Shown one piece after another: positions 22,329 to 33,702 of a stretch of DNA of 64,000 nucleotides (its first letter is position 1; each line of letters starts with the position of its first letter). This DNA comes from Anolis sagrei. Its lineage: Eukaryota > Chordata > Lepidosauria > Squamata > Anolidae. The stretch covers positions 78,059,209-78,123,208 of the forward strand of contig NC_090022.1 of the NCBI RefSeq assembly GCF_037176765.1, read 5' to 3'. Position numbers and translations under genes: made by a program. A model generated the notes under the pieces. The model was not told where the DNA came from, did not search any database, and saw only the letters and a program-made list of their open reading frames with translations.

Positions 22329-22482
22329 AGGGCCCCTTCCACACAGCTGAATAAAATCCCACATTATCTGCTTTGAACTGGGATATATGGTAGTGTGGAC
22401 TCAGATACCCCACTTCAAAGCAGATATTGTGGGGTTTTCTGCCTTGTTATTCTGAGTTATATGGCTACCTGGAAGGGCCCTT
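22329..22482. mobile_element. Palindromic MITE, Harbinger-like family B
   Basis: The ends are AGGGCCCCTTCCACACAG and CTGGAAGGGCCCTT. Internal inverted pairs include CTGCTTTGAACTGGGA with its opposite-strand match TTCAAAGCAGAT. GGGCCC-type ends next to a TTA/TAA-like trinucleotide suggest PIF/Harbinger, which is inferred. Confidence 0.65.
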
Positions 22483-22484
22483 GG

Positions 22485-23432
22485 AGGCAACTCTCATCAT
22501 CAGTGAGCAACAGTGTACCTACTCAGAAGTAAACCCCATTTTGTTCATAGGGACTTACTTCTCGATGTGCCTAGAACTGAATTTCAAAGCTGTCCACTCT
22601 TGAAAACCAAGGAAGAGAGAAAGAAAGGGGGAAGAAGGTGCTTTGACTGCTGTTCCACTTTCAAATGTTTTGTTACAATGGAAGAAACTAATACCCAGCC
22701 AGCATTATAAAAACCTTTTCTCTACACGCTGCCTCAGACATTTTCGCCTCTCACAGCTGATTCGATTCACAAGGACAAAGGGAAGATTTTCCATCCACTT
22801 TCTGAAGGCTCTGACCAGGAATGTATTCTATTTAACTAGGCAGGGATTGTTGCAACTCAGGGGTGTACACAGAGAAGAGATGTTTTGGCACACAGTTGGG
22901 GGATGTTCCAGGCTCATGAAATATGCAGTGTTCATATCAGTTCTGCTTTCAACACCTTTCCATTTGTACAAAAACACAAGCAACACTTTTGCTTAACTGA
23001 TTGGAATAACAATGCCCAGTACTTTTCAGTCCAAGACTTCTTTTTCAGTCCCACACACTTACCTGACAAAGAATGGAGGGCAACAAGTATGTGCCAGACA
23101 ATTAGCCAGTAAGGCCTGGTAGTGGAATGCAGAGGAAATTAAGATTCTCAGAACCAATCCTACCATTCAACAGAGCAAGTCACTTGATAGTGTGGCCATC
23201 AACAGTAAAAACGGTCCCCAGTCTGTAATAGAAGAGGGCTACTAGATAAAATCAGAATTCCGGTTTGTTTTTAGAGCAGGGTAGCTCTAATGTGTTCCAG
23301 GTGGTGCTGAAGTACCAATTTCATTGTGCCTTACAACTGGCCAGAACACAGCTGGAAAACTGGAAGTCCAATAAATTCTGAAGGGAATTGTGTTATCCAA
23401 TTCTGACAAAGGCTGAGCTTCCATACCAAAAA
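22485..23432. other. Unassigned intron sequence
   Basis: No exon or named repeat seen. Confidence 0.35.
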
Positions 23433-23442
23433 TGTCTCTAAG

Positions 23443-23694
23443 TGGTTTTTTTTCATGTCAGAAATGACTTGAGAAACTGCAATTTGCTTCTGGTGTGAGA
23501 GAATTGGCCATCTGCAAGGACGTTGTCCAAGGGAAGCCCAGATGATTGATGTTTTACCATCCTGTGGAAGGCTTTTCTCATGTCCCCACATTAGAAGCTA
23601 GAGCTCATGTTCCTCGGATTTTAACCCCCAACCTGTCAGTCGACCAGTCTTGGTGACACAAGGGTTTAGCCCATTGCGCCACTGGGGGCTCCTG
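23443..23694 (-). mobile_element. tRNA-derived SINE with target duplication
   Basis: On the - strand it begins GGAGCCCCCAGTGGCGCAAT and ends in an A-rich tail after the AGTCATTTCTGACATG block. It belongs to the same subfamily as 12422-12647. A perfect 10-bp duplication, TGTCTCTAAG, lies at 23433-23442 and 23695-23704. Confidence 0.9.
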
Positions 23695-23754
23695 TGTCTC
23701 TAAGGTACTAGTGTTGCTTGAATATTGGCCCATGCCCATTCCGGCTGTTTTGTA

Positions 23755-23996
23755 ATATTATAATAATAAAACTTTTTTTATAGACCGCCCTTCTCCTCGG
23801 GGGGACTCAGGGCAGTTTACATGCAAAGAAGGCAAACATTCAATGCCCTAAAAAGAATACAATCCTCTCAAAATAATACAAAATAATGCACATAACTGTG
23901 AACTTGCATCAAAAGAATTAACCTCAAATGAAAAAATGCAAATAAACAAATAAAACATAATTAAAATAAACATTCAAATATATACCCTGAGGAATT
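23755..23996 (-). mobile_element. L2-type LINE 3' tail
   Basis: ATTATAATAATAAAACTTTT, then GACCGCCCTTCTCCTCGGGG and GACTCAGGGCAGTTTACATG. This is an inverted L2-like 3' terminus with an A/T-rich remainder. Confidence 0.65.
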
Positions 23997-24090
23997 TCTA
24001 GGAGTTCATTCAGACTTGGGATAGGCACTTATGGTGATTATTATTTAGCATCACATGAGATGTACTTTGATGTCAAAGGGCTTAAATGCA

Positions 24091-24312
24091 CTAAAAGAAT
24101 GAGATTCTACTATTTCTTGGAAGCTAAGCAAGGACAGCCCTGGTTAACAATTGTATGGGAGACCATCAATAATACCAGGCACTGTAGGCTATATTTCAGA
24201 GGAAGGAATTGACAAGACCACCTCTGAGTATTTCTTGCCTAAGGAAACCATGTGGGATTCATGGGGTTGTCATAAGTAAATGGCTGACTTGAAGGCATAT
24301 ATGTATACACAT
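24091..24312 (+). mobile_element. 5S-rRNA-derived SINE
   Basis: Bases 24100-24190 follow 5S rRNA closely. GGAAGCTAAGCAAGGACAGC, CCTGGTTA, TGGGAGACCATCAAT and AATACCAGGCACTGTAGGCT keep the order of the 5S internal control region and 3' stem. A non-5S body follows (ATATTTCAGAGGAAGGAATT, CACCTCTGAGTATTTC, CATAAGTAAATGGCTGACTT) and ends in a microsatellite-like tail. This is a SINE of the 5S-headed class, not a functional 5S gene. Confidence 0.85.
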
Positions 24313-24319
24313 ACCTAAA

Positions 24320-25645
24320 AGATACTTTTGAAATTTGGCAATTTTTATCACTATTATGAAGGAGAATTAGGGTACTAAAGGACCTGGGGGTGGATAGGGA
24401 AAGTGGGTATTTTTGCATGCATGTATTAGGGTGAAAATTTCAGATGATTTTCAAAATCATGCAAAATTCAAAATAATAATGGGAGTTCAGTAACCACCTC
24501 TGCTCTTAAGAATTAATCTTACTGAGGACTAAGAATGCTGTGCTGTTATGTAGCACTGTTTCCTCTTTGCTCCTCCCACCCCTTGGGAGCATCTGTCAAA
24601 CCTTTGGTTATCCCATCCATATTTTATTCTGTTTTCCACCTAATGAGGCTTTCTTGAAGGCAGCGTCACAACTTAATGTTTCTGGGTCCCATCAAATTCA
24701 TCTGGGTGAGGAAAAGCTTCTGCTTCTGTCTCAACCCTTAAAGCAGTTTTCCCAAATATAGAGGGTCCAGCAGACATTTTAGACTACAGTTCCCATCAGC
24801 CCTACCCAGCAAGGACAAAGATCTGGTATGAGGAGAATTATAATCCAAACAACTGGAAGGCATCAGTTTGGGCGGAGATGAGTCTAGGAATTACACTGGG
24901 GCTGGGCCATAGTGGTCTCAATATCTTTTCTATGGTTTCTCAGAATTTCTCTTCTCCAAATGCTGCTGAAATTCAGTGACATGTCTCTAAAAGCTACTAA
25001 AGCAAACATTTTCCAGTTGTTTTAATGGTCTTTTGGGGTTTGCTGCCCAAATTTTCCATTGAATTGATTTACCTCTCCCTCTATTTAGATCTAATATAAA
25101 AGGTGTGCACACACACAGACACAGTCATCATTTCTAATGTTGGGACCCTGTCCTTTTATTATAGTAATCAAGGAGACAGTCTTCAGCTATGTTTATTCCT
25201 ATAAGTATGTAGCTAGTGTAGCTCATAGATATGGAGGTAGGGCTCAAGTCTGATAGATTCCATGGAGATAGAGACTTAGCTGTACTTGCTGGGAATGATG
25301 GAAGTTGCAGTTTAGCACATCTGGAAGGTGCAAGGTTGGAGCAGGCTGTAATAAATGGACAGGTCTGTATTGTAGGTCACCCATGACCCGACCCCCCCAC
25401 CCCCACACACACATTCTTTATGATCTGAATGCCTCCAGTGGCACCTATACAGCTTCAACAAGTAGATCTACTCAAGTCACCATTTAATACGTAGGAATAA
25501 TTTTAAATGTGGAAAAAGAAGGCTGAATGAAAGGATTATACTGATCCAGATGAGGGTCTGGAAGCAACCAATGAGGATTAAGTCCTTTGCCATGCATCAT
25601 GGACCAGATTTTGACCAGCAGTTCCCCCACTTACCATTTAATTTT
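24320..25645. other. Unassigned intron sequence
   Basis: No exon or named repeat seen, apart from a short CA/CCCCCA-rich run at 25390-25410. Confidence 0.35.
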
Positions 25646-25647
25646 AA

Positions 25648-26305
25648 ATTGTTATTGTTTATTCGTTCAGTTGCTTCCAACCCTTCATGACCTCATGGGC
25701 CAGCCCATGCCAGAGCTCCCTGTCAGCTGTGACCACCCCCACCTCCTTCAAAGTCAAACCAGTCACTTCAAGGATACCATACATCTTGTCCTTGTTCAGC
25801 CCCTCTTCTTTTTTTCCTTCCATTTTCCCCAGCATCATTCTCTTCTCCAATCTTTCCTGTCTTCTCATGATGTGGCCAAAGTACTTCATCTTTGCCTCTA
25901 ATATCCATTCCTCCAGTGAACAGTCGGACTTTATTTCCTGGAGTATGGACTGGTTGGATCATCTCATGGTCCAAGGCACTCTCAGAATTTTCCTCCAACA
26001 CCACAGTTCAAAAGCATCTATCTTCCTTTGCTCAACCTTCCTTATGGTCAAGCTCTTGCATCCATAGGTAACTGCAGGAAATACTATTGCTTTAGCTATA
26101 CGGACCTCGTTGCCAGTGTGATGTCTCTACTTTTCACTATTTTATCAAGATTGGTCATTGCTCTCCTCCCAAGAAGTAAATGTCTTCTGATTTCCTGGCT
26201 GAAGTCTGCATCTGCAGTAATCTTTGTGCCTAGAAATACAAAGTCTGTCACGGCCTCCCTCTATTTCCCAGTTATCAATCAGTCTGGTTGCCATAATCTT
26301 GGGGT
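25648..26305 (-). mobile_element. Bov-B (RTE-clade) LINE, ORF2 3' part
   Basis: The - strand encodes pieces of the Bov-B carboxy terminus. MKYFGHIMRRQERLEKRMML is followed by GKMEGKKEEGL and then DRELWHGLAHEVMKGWKQLN. Further 5', near 26225-26150, is a degraded equivalent of the DCSQEIRRRLLLGRK region. This matches the Bov-B order KL.YFGH.MRR...LGKIEGRRRRG...W. Frameshifts and stops make it inactive. Bov-B is abundant in squamates and is a standard case of horizontal transfer between reptiles and ruminants. Confidence 0.88.
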
Positions 26306-26306
26306 T

Positions 26307-26353
26307 TTTTATTTATTATGATTTAATTTTAAATTAAATCATAATAAATAAAA
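26307..26353. repeat. Perfect 23-bp inverted repeat with a 1-bp spacer
   Basis: The arms are 26307-26329 and 26331-26353 around a single T at 26330. The arms are A/T-only except for one G-C pair. It lies at the 5' edge of the Bov-B fragment and would extrude readily as a cruciform. Confidence 0.9.
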
Positions 26354-26677
26354 TAACTCATCATATGGTTCTAATTACATGAATTGCATTAAAGGATATC
26401 ATATTTGTTTGGCTCTAAAGTGAATCTCATTTGTCTTGCCAAAAGTTCAGACTGGTTTTTTTTTTTAAAAAAATCCAGATCTAAATGCAATTATTGCCGT
26501 TAACTAGAGTAGAGCTATTAAATAATGAGAACTCAGTAACACTCATATAAATTCAGTTAATTCCGTGGGTCTGTTACCTAGGACGACCAATTGCATTTCG
26601 TTCTAGAATAATTGGGGTTTGATACATTCACGCTGGTGAATAGACTGGTCATATATGCTCAGCTGATCACTTATTAG

Positions 26678-26952
26678 GTGCCCTGGAGACTAGGACTTGA
26701 AGCAATGTGTTCAAATTACAGGAAAGGAGATTCCAGTTGAACGTTAGGAAGACTTTTCTGAATGTAAGAGTTGTTCAGCAGTGGAACTCACTGCCTTAGA
26801 GTATAGCAGAAGCTCCTTCTTTGGGTGCTTTTAAGCAGAGGCTGGATGGCCATCTGTCAGGGATACTTTGATTGTGTTTTTCCTGCATGGTAGGGGGTTG
26901 GACTAGATGACCCCTGTGATCTCTTCCAATTCTATGATTCATTATATGATTC
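26678..26952 (+). mobile_element. CR1 LINE 3' end
   Basis: GTGCCCTGGAGACTAGGACT, ACAGGAAAGGAGATTCCAGT, GCAGAGGCTGGATGGCCATC and the ending CTATGATTCATTATATGATT. It is a standard 5'-truncated CR1 tail. Confidence 0.9.
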
Positions 26953-26994
26953 TAACTAAGCGTGTTACAAGAATGCTATTGCAGCTTGAGGTAT

Positions 26995-27160
26995 GCTTTC
27001 AAGTTGTTTCTGACTTAATGTGATCCTATCACAGGTTTTTCTGGGGTTGAGAATGTGTGACTTGCCCAGGGGTCACCCAGTGGGTTTCTATGGCATAGTG
27101 AGGGATCAACCTCTGGGTTTTCAGAATTGTAATCTAACACTCGGGTCACTGTATAATTTC
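26995..27160 (-). mobile_element. Old SINE copy
   Basis: On + it reads CAAGTTGTTTCTGACTTAAT, GTGACTTGCCCAGGGGTCAC, CCAGTGGGTTTCTATGGC. This is the inverse of the family at 29668-29834. The divergence suggests an old insertion. Confidence 0.55.
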
Positions 27161-27389
27161 TGGGTAAGTATGGAAATTGTGATAACTTGTCTACTAATTC
27201 TGTAGAAGTCAGGGATATATCTAAACAGCATAGCAAAGTATCTCTCACTAGCTACCCAATGCTTGCAGACTTCTCTAGATGGGAACACAAGGGCCTCTGT
27301 AGAGGGAGAGTAAACTGTGGAGATTCATGTTCAGGGCCTTAGCCATGAAGTTGATCTATCACATCAATCTTGGATTGATCATCTTTATA

Positions 27390-28132
27390 TGTGCAGGTAC
27401 AACTGCACCAGGAGCTCCAATTTTGTTTGCTTTGCATTTAATGTTTGTTATAGTCCCAAGTTTCAGGGACTCTGCAGATAGGTGGCTTCTTTTGGCTGCA
27501 ATCATAGGGCAAGCCACCTGTCAATTATAGTTAGGTTCTCTGGTCCCGCCCCCTTTTTTGGGTTTTTGGAGGGAATAGGAGCCAGTTTGAGTTCAGTCCA
27601 CACAGAGAAGCTTTCCATGCAGGACATAATACCAAGAGCTCCTGTAGAAAGCTTCATCTTCTACAGCTTGGCCGGGGTTATACAACCCACAGCTTGGCCG
27701 AGGATCATACAGCATTACAGCTCCTTTGCTGAGGGAATCCGGTCCCACAGCACTTCAGCCAGCCATCACGGAAACCTGAATTCTTTTCCCCCTGGAAGTC
27801 TACAAAGCTCTGCTTGGTAAGGGTCGCTCGCTGAAGCCAGACGCAGTTGGTACCAGGTGCAGGAGCTCCACGCCAACAGAGGCAAGTACAGACTGCCCAG
27901 ATTAGAAGTTAAGGATTTCCCCATTAGTTAGTATACAATTATGAAGATAGTGCCTGTTCCCCGTGGACAAGATTGAGAGAGAGCCAATAGACCGTTAAGA
28001 AAGCTTTAAAGTACCTGTTTGTTTTCATCAATAAAGAACTTTGTTGAACCTTTAAGCAATCTAAAGACTCTGTTTTAAGGAAATCCAAGGGCCTTTAATC
28101 TGAGGCAGCCCCGGCGTCCCATTGGGCACACA
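27390..28132 (+). mobile_element. Possible solo LTR (fossil)
   Basis: A block of about 740 bp has LTR-like layout: it opens TGTGCAGG, has an AATAAAG polyadenylation signal near 28030 followed by a GT/T-rich stretch, and closes with GGGCACACA. No internal coding region or second copy is present, so it would be a solo LTR. Family (ERV or Gypsy-type) and exact ends are uncertain, and a target duplication is not convincing. It looks old. Confidence 0.45.
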
Positions 28133-28187
28133 GAATTTATGTCCTGTCTACAGTCTTATGCACAGGCCCAGCATGCGACAGCACATT

Positions 28188-28332
28188 ATAGGAATCATAG
28201 AGTTGGAAAATACCTCAAGAGTCATCCAGTCCAACCCCCTTCCATGCAGAGAAACACTAGCAAAGCACCCCTGACAGATGGCCATCCAGCCTCTACTCAA
28301 AAAGTTCCAGTGAATGAGATTCCACGTTGTTG
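28188..28332 (-). mobile_element. CR1 LINE 3' fragment
   Basis: ATCATAGAGTTGGAAAATACC, CATCCAGTCCAACCCCCTTC and CACCCCTGACAGATGGCCAT are the inverse of a CR1 3' terminus. Confidence 0.85.
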
Positions 28333-28995
28333 TTTGAACAAAATAAAACAGGTATATATGCTGTTTTGATATCCCTGAAAGAAGGATAGAATAAAAATGT
28401 ACTAAGATGGTTTTGTTTTTGTTTTGTTTTGGGTAGTTAATATCACTGTCTCCCACTAATGGCTGCCTTGTGTGTTTTTGAGTTTGGTCCCAGATTTCTT
28501 GGTAGTGATCTTCATAATGTTTTGGCTTTAAAGAACATTTCTTTAGATTTGACTGATGCAGTGAATATCGTTGACTGATCAGATGTCTAACTTTATTAAG
28601 ATTCAAGGGCTGCAATTCCCATGCCACTTAGGGTCGGTGTAAAGTCTGCTGAAATAAGAGGCTTGCCCTGGATTAATTAGCATGGCAGTGCCTGTGTGTC
28701 ATGGGACAGGCTGTGGCCTCTGAAGGCAGAAGCTAATACCTTGGGAGGAATCCTGAAATTCCTGGCTTTCTTTGCCCTCCCAGCTTCCCCTCTTTTAAAA
28801 TCAGAGGAATTTTAATCTCTTGTTTCAGATGCAAATCTGGAAATACTCTTCAGCATTTGCTTTCAGAAGCAGTCTCACAAGTGACACAGAATCACACACA
28901 GGGAAATGAATTGAGCTGGTAGGAGAAGTAGAACTCTCTCTGTCTTTATATATCTCCTTCACCACCTCACAGCTTTGTATGTTCTATACAAACCT
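28333..28995. other. Unassigned intron sequence
   Basis: No exon or named repeat seen. The 159-codon open frame on the - strand (28148-28627) partly overlaps CR1 and has no motif. Confidence 0.35.
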
Positions 28996-29001
28996 TCTTA
29001 A

Positions 29002-29168
29002 CAATGGGCTGTGGTTCATTGGAGCAGTATTTTCTATGAATTCAGCAGGTCTCGGGTTCAATCTTTGCCACCTCCAGTTAGAAGAGAAGCTCTGAAGTAC
29101 TGCTCATGGACAATACAGGGCTAGATGGATCAGGTATCCCAATGCTCTGATGCAGTTAGGTTTTGTGC
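29002..29168 (+). mobile_element. Old tRNA-headed SINE
   Basis: GGTCTCGGGTTCAATCTTTG resembles a B box. It is followed by CCACCTCCAGTTAGAAGAGA and GGGCTAGATGGATCAGG, then CTCTGATGCAG. The order matches a widespread squamate SINE whose 3' part reads GAGCTAGATGGACCAATGG. Confidence 0.55.
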
Positions 29169-29665
29169 AGAGCATTTATTTTGTCCCCTTGAAGAGCCTT
29201 CTGAAGCAAGTATCTGGCTCTTCTCTCAGCCAGAATTGGTCCCTAAACAGCCTGCAGTTGATGTGTGCCTTCTGGTTTCCTTGGCAATGGCTCCACCCAC
29301 ATGGCTACACTGCCAATTGAGATGCTACTGAGTATTGCTAGCTAACATATTTTCATTCTGGCTGGGATCTACTGTACGTTGCTGGATTGCTTGGGAATTT
29401 TGTCTCACTCTGATCTGGAAAGGGAGAGTTTGCTTGGTCAGACTGAGAAGCTTGCCAGTGCTTTGCCAAAAAAGAAAACCTGAAATATTGGGTCTTAAGT
29501 GCGGGGCAGTGAGCCTCTTCAAAGTGACTCACCAGTATACTGAAGCCACCAGTTTCTTGAGAAATAAAGCCACTGGGCATAATTGGATTTACAACCCAGT
29601 AAACATATAGAGGTGTAGTGGAAGCAACGCAATAGAGAGAAGTTTACAAGGACTAAAGTTAAAAG
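29169..29665. other. Unassigned intron sequence
   Basis: No exon or named repeat seen. Confidence 0.35.
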
Positions 29666-29667
29666 AA

Positions 29668-29834
29668 AAGTTTGAAAGAATGATCATGATATGAGTGTTG
29701 GATCAGGATGCAGCATTCAAATCCCAATTTTTCCATGGAAACCCACTGGATGACCGTGGGCAAGTCACACTCTCAGCTTCAGATGAAGGTTACCATAAGT
29801 TAGAAAATGCTTGAAGGCATGCAACAACTGCAGT
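29668..29834 (+). mobile_element. Old SINE copy
   Basis: CATGGAAACCCACTGGATGA, CCGTGGGCAAGTCACACTCT, ATAAGTTAGAAAATGCTTGA and AGGCATGCAACAACTG match the family at 26995 and 32556. The 3' end resembles the tail of the 5S-headed SINE at 24091. Confidence 0.6.
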
Positions 29835-32555
29835 ACAGGAACCAGCAAATGTGAACTGACATTTAATAACTGACATTACAGGCCAGATCAAATGTTTTAG
29901 TTAATAGGCATAATAGGATTGTACATTTATTTATGTCAGTGAAAGTTGAGCACAGCTAAACCCAGATCATGTAGAGGCAATAATGTGTTGTCTGAAGATA
30001 ATAAATCTGACAGTAGAACTTTTGAGTCTGGATTGTCGTGAATTGAGTCCACTTGAGGATACAGAACTAAAGAAGATTATTAAGCAAAATGTGTAGAAGG
30101 GATCCATTTTATCAGGTTGTTGCAAAAAGGGAAGTAGGGAAGCAAGTTCAACTCTTTAGCTCTACTGAGAGTCCAGTTTTGGCTCTTCCTTTCCCTGAAC
30201 TGTTTCTGTCTAAGCTGGTTAGTATTTTAAAACTGTAATTTGAAGAGTCAGTAGTACCTCATTTGGGTTCCCCTGCTCCTCTTCTTTTTCTCCTTTTGTG
30301 CCTTGTCTTTTGGATTGTAAACCTGGGGGGCAGAGAATGCCTTGCTTTTGGATGAAGGTAAAAGAAATGTCAAAAATGAGTAAGATACCATTGTGAACTA
30401 CCCATTAGGGTAAATGTGAGATGAAGGAACCTTGTAGAGGTCAGGATAGAACTAGATAGCTATAGGAAGCATGTCTACAGTGCATCAAATTGATATTTCC
30501 GTTATGGCCCATTAAAATCAGGAAAGAGTTCTTTTCATGAGACGAGAGTATTTTAACCCGCCGCCCTTTCCACCCAGGAAATTCTGGTACTGCGTTTGTT
30601 ATTATAATGGGTTCTGCTATGACAGACAAAATGATGAACCCATGTACAAGAGACATTTAGTAGATGCGTTTGTGATACTAGGATACTGATAGAAATCACA
30701 TGACCCTCCAGAGATTGCTGTAGTGCAATTCCTAGCGTTAGTCACCATTGGCTACACTGGCTAAAGTTGCTGAGACTTGCAGCCCAACAGTATCTGGAAG
30801 GCGACTTGATTCAGCTGGATTTGGGTGGTTGTCATTCTTATAATACAGACATATGAGCCTTTCAGATAAGTGTGTGGAAATTGTGGCCTTCCTGACCTGC
30901 TTAGCAATGTGACCACCTTCGTTACATAGCAAAAAAGTGTCTCCCTGCCCTGACTCCTTCAATCCTCCCTTCCTGGGCACAGCTCCTTTTGAGTGACAGG
31001 GATCTATTCCTCTGTCCATTGGGAAGCAGCAGACGTTCCCACTTCCCATCACATACACAAGCTTCAGTGCACCAGCCAGAAGAAGGGTCACAGTTCCCTC
31101 TTCATACCAAAGATACTTCAGGCAAAGAGGATGGGAATGTGAATCAGGTGTTTCCCAATCAATCCTTGTCCCTCACAGAACCTGTTGCCTTGTAGGAGGG
31201 GACTGGGGGACTTTCACAATCCCTATGTATTCCCTAAACTACAGAATATATAGAGGTTGTGAATATGACCCAGGCCTGAATTGTAACTGCTTTAGTGAAT
31301 CACAGTGAATAGTTCTAAAAGAATATATTCCATAATCATTTTTTCCTGGAAAAACCACTTCGTAAAAACTAGAGAAACATTTTTCCCTATTTTCTTGTCA
31401 CTTTTCTGTTTCTTCACATCTCTATCCATGCTGAGTAGGCTTGTTGAAAATGCCTGCAATAGGACAGGGGCTGATACCATCAGCTATGAGCATCATTTAG
31501 TCTTGTGTTGCCAAAGATGAAATAATGTAGACTTTTGCATAAAATTGAGTGCATGGAAATGGAGATCATGGTGGAGGTGGAGACGTGGCTCCAAGTCTAT
31601 TAAAAGAGACAGAGATGATAAAAATATGATGGGACACTGATGGGGAACACACGGCACAACATGTCACTGCTCAGACACAGCAGGAATGGTTGTTTGTAAT
31701 AGGAGACTCTGCCTTGTCACAATGAGTTGACCTGATTTTATGACACTTTTTGTCAGTACATCTAAAAAACAGCACTAAAATTGATATATTCTGCATCCCA
31801 GGAATTATTAGATTCTGCAATATGAACATGAACATTCTTGTAAAATTCTGTAATTATTCTTTGCATTCATAAATTGGCATTTCCTTCTTAAACACATATA
31901 CTTGGCAACTAAGACCCCATCTACATTGACATATAATGCAATTTGAAACTGCATTATGATGGGGCCATGGTCCCTTTTGAAAATCAAATACCTCCTGATC
32001 ATTTCTTAAAATGTCCTACAAACTGTAATTTCCAGTCTCTCACCCATTGCTACCAAACCTATGTTAATTGGGAGGAAAGGTTCTTCCTCAAGGTTCTTCC
32101 CCAAAACTACAAAATTCCTAGCCTATAATTCTTCTCCCCTTCACTTGCCTTTTTTTAAAAAAAAATCACATTAGTGCATTTCAGCTCCACGCTTCAGCTA
32201 CGCTTTAAAAGAAAAGTGGATGATGAGGAAAGGAACATTTATTAAAATTGTTGTCTAAATTCACTATGCTTCCTGACCCATGTCTGGAGACTCATAGTAT
32301 GCACATCATAATAATCTCAGGTGGGTCCCAGAATATATGCTTTGTGACTTTGCAGTTTCCAAAGCCATGGTTGTTCTCCTGTCATAAAGGGAAATACTCT
32401 GACCTGACACTATTCTTTGGACAGCTCCCTTATCTTGTTTGCCAGTTCTATAGGTGTGCTGGAGTCCCTGCTTCCTTTGCTACAAACCCAGATTTCTCAT
32501 TCTGGCCAGCTCCGGATGTATTAGTTTACAGTTCCCATCAGAGCAGTTTTTGTGT
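29835..32555. other. Unassigned intron sequence
   Basis: About 2.7 kb without an exon or firm repeat. A short palindromic patch at 31911-31972 (ACCCCATCTACATTGACATA, inverse ATGATGGGGCC) is probably a fragment of the MITE type at 37096. Confidence 0.35.
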
Positions 32556-32775
32556 GCCTTCAAGTCACTTCCAACCTGTGGCAGCCCTAAAGTGAATTTA
32601 TCACAGTGTTTTCTTGGCAAGGTTTTTTCAGAGGGAGTTTGCTTTTGCCTTCCTCTAAGGTCCAGACAGCATGACTAAGCCCAAAACTACCCAATGGCTT
32701 TCTGTGGCTTAGTGGGGATTCAAGCCCTACTCTTCAGCCATAGTTCAGTCCTCAAACTATACTACACTGGCTTCC
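32556..32775 (-). mobile_element. Old SINE copy
   Basis: On + it reads GTGCCTTCAAGTCACTTCCA, TTTTCTTGGCAAGGTTTTTT, TGCCTTCCTCTAAGGTCC and GGGGATTCAAGCCCTAC. This is the inverse of the 29668 family and the fullest copy in the window. Confidence 0.7.
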
Positions 32776-33702
32776 CCATCAGAGTCCAATTCACTATGTG
32801 AGAGATTTTGTTAGGGAGAAGTTGCAATGAGCATATGCATTGTCTTAGAAAAGGACCTGAGGGTGGATGAGTGGGTGGATGCGTGCATATTAAAACCAAA
32901 GCTTTATCAAATGGTCTCTTAACTTTTGCAGTGTCAGTGGTTCTCCCTTGTATGGCTGATCATAGATTGGCTGATGAAAGCACTAGCCCTTCACAAAGGG
33001 TTTGCAGGCGAGTCCAGTTACTGCGCGATTACAGACCTGGGAAATGTAATGAAATGCAATGAAAAGCTCCAGCTGAGCTCCTTAGTGACAGCCCTCGAGG
33101 GGAAAGGCCTGAGCTGCACGTATTTAGCTCCGCTTACAATGTGACCAAAACCTAGGAAGAGGAGGAGGAGGAGGAGGAGGAGGAGGAGGAGGAGGAGGAG
33201 GAGGGAGAATACCTCTTTTAGGAGGCAGCTTGTGCTGTTTCCAATTTCTTCCTTCCCTTCTCTTGTTTTGACCCATCTCATGCTTAGCTTGCCTCTTTTG
33301 GGGCAACCTGGCCACCCATCTATGTTCACAGAGAATAGCCATCTCCCAAAGCCCTGTCATGTGGGGGGTGGGGGGAGAGAGAAAAATAGAGAGCCTGTGT
33401 GGGAGGCAATGCATTCCTCTTTCCTCAGCTGTCATGGTGTGTTCTTTACATTTCTGTTCTTTTGAAGGCTTGACAACTTATTTTTCTTTTTCTTATGCTG
33501 TATTTTAACTTACGTATTTTTGTGTATATCTAAGGATACAGCATGTTTGTCCACGCCTTTTATGTGTCCAGTACAAAAATATCTTATTGGTTTCAACTTC
33601 CAGACTGAGGCTGTATTGGGTGGCCCTTAGGCAGAGCTAAGTACCAGCATGAGCTTCTTAAACATGGGAGCTTGTGTCATAATAAAGCAGTTAAACTTGT
33701 AA
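32776..33702. other. Unassigned intron sequence with a purine microsatellite
   Basis: No exon is recognised. The (GGA)n tract at 33155-33205 gives rise to false poly-leucine and poly-proline frames on the - strand. Confidence 0.4.
33155..33205. repeat. (GGA)n microsatellite
   Basis: About 15 units of GGA/GAG form a pure purine strand of about 50 bp, able to form triplex (H-DNA) or G-quadruplex-like structures. Confidence 0.95.

Noticed and set aside
24100-24190. Functional 5S rRNA gene
   Set aside because: Many substitutions from 5S, no T-run terminator at the right place, and a SINE body follows directly.
28148-28627. 159-codon open frame on -
   Set aside because: Its 3' part overlaps a CR1 fragment and the rest has no motif.
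33018-33435. Poly-Leu and poly-Pro frames on -
   Set aside because: Produced by the (GGA)n microsatellite.
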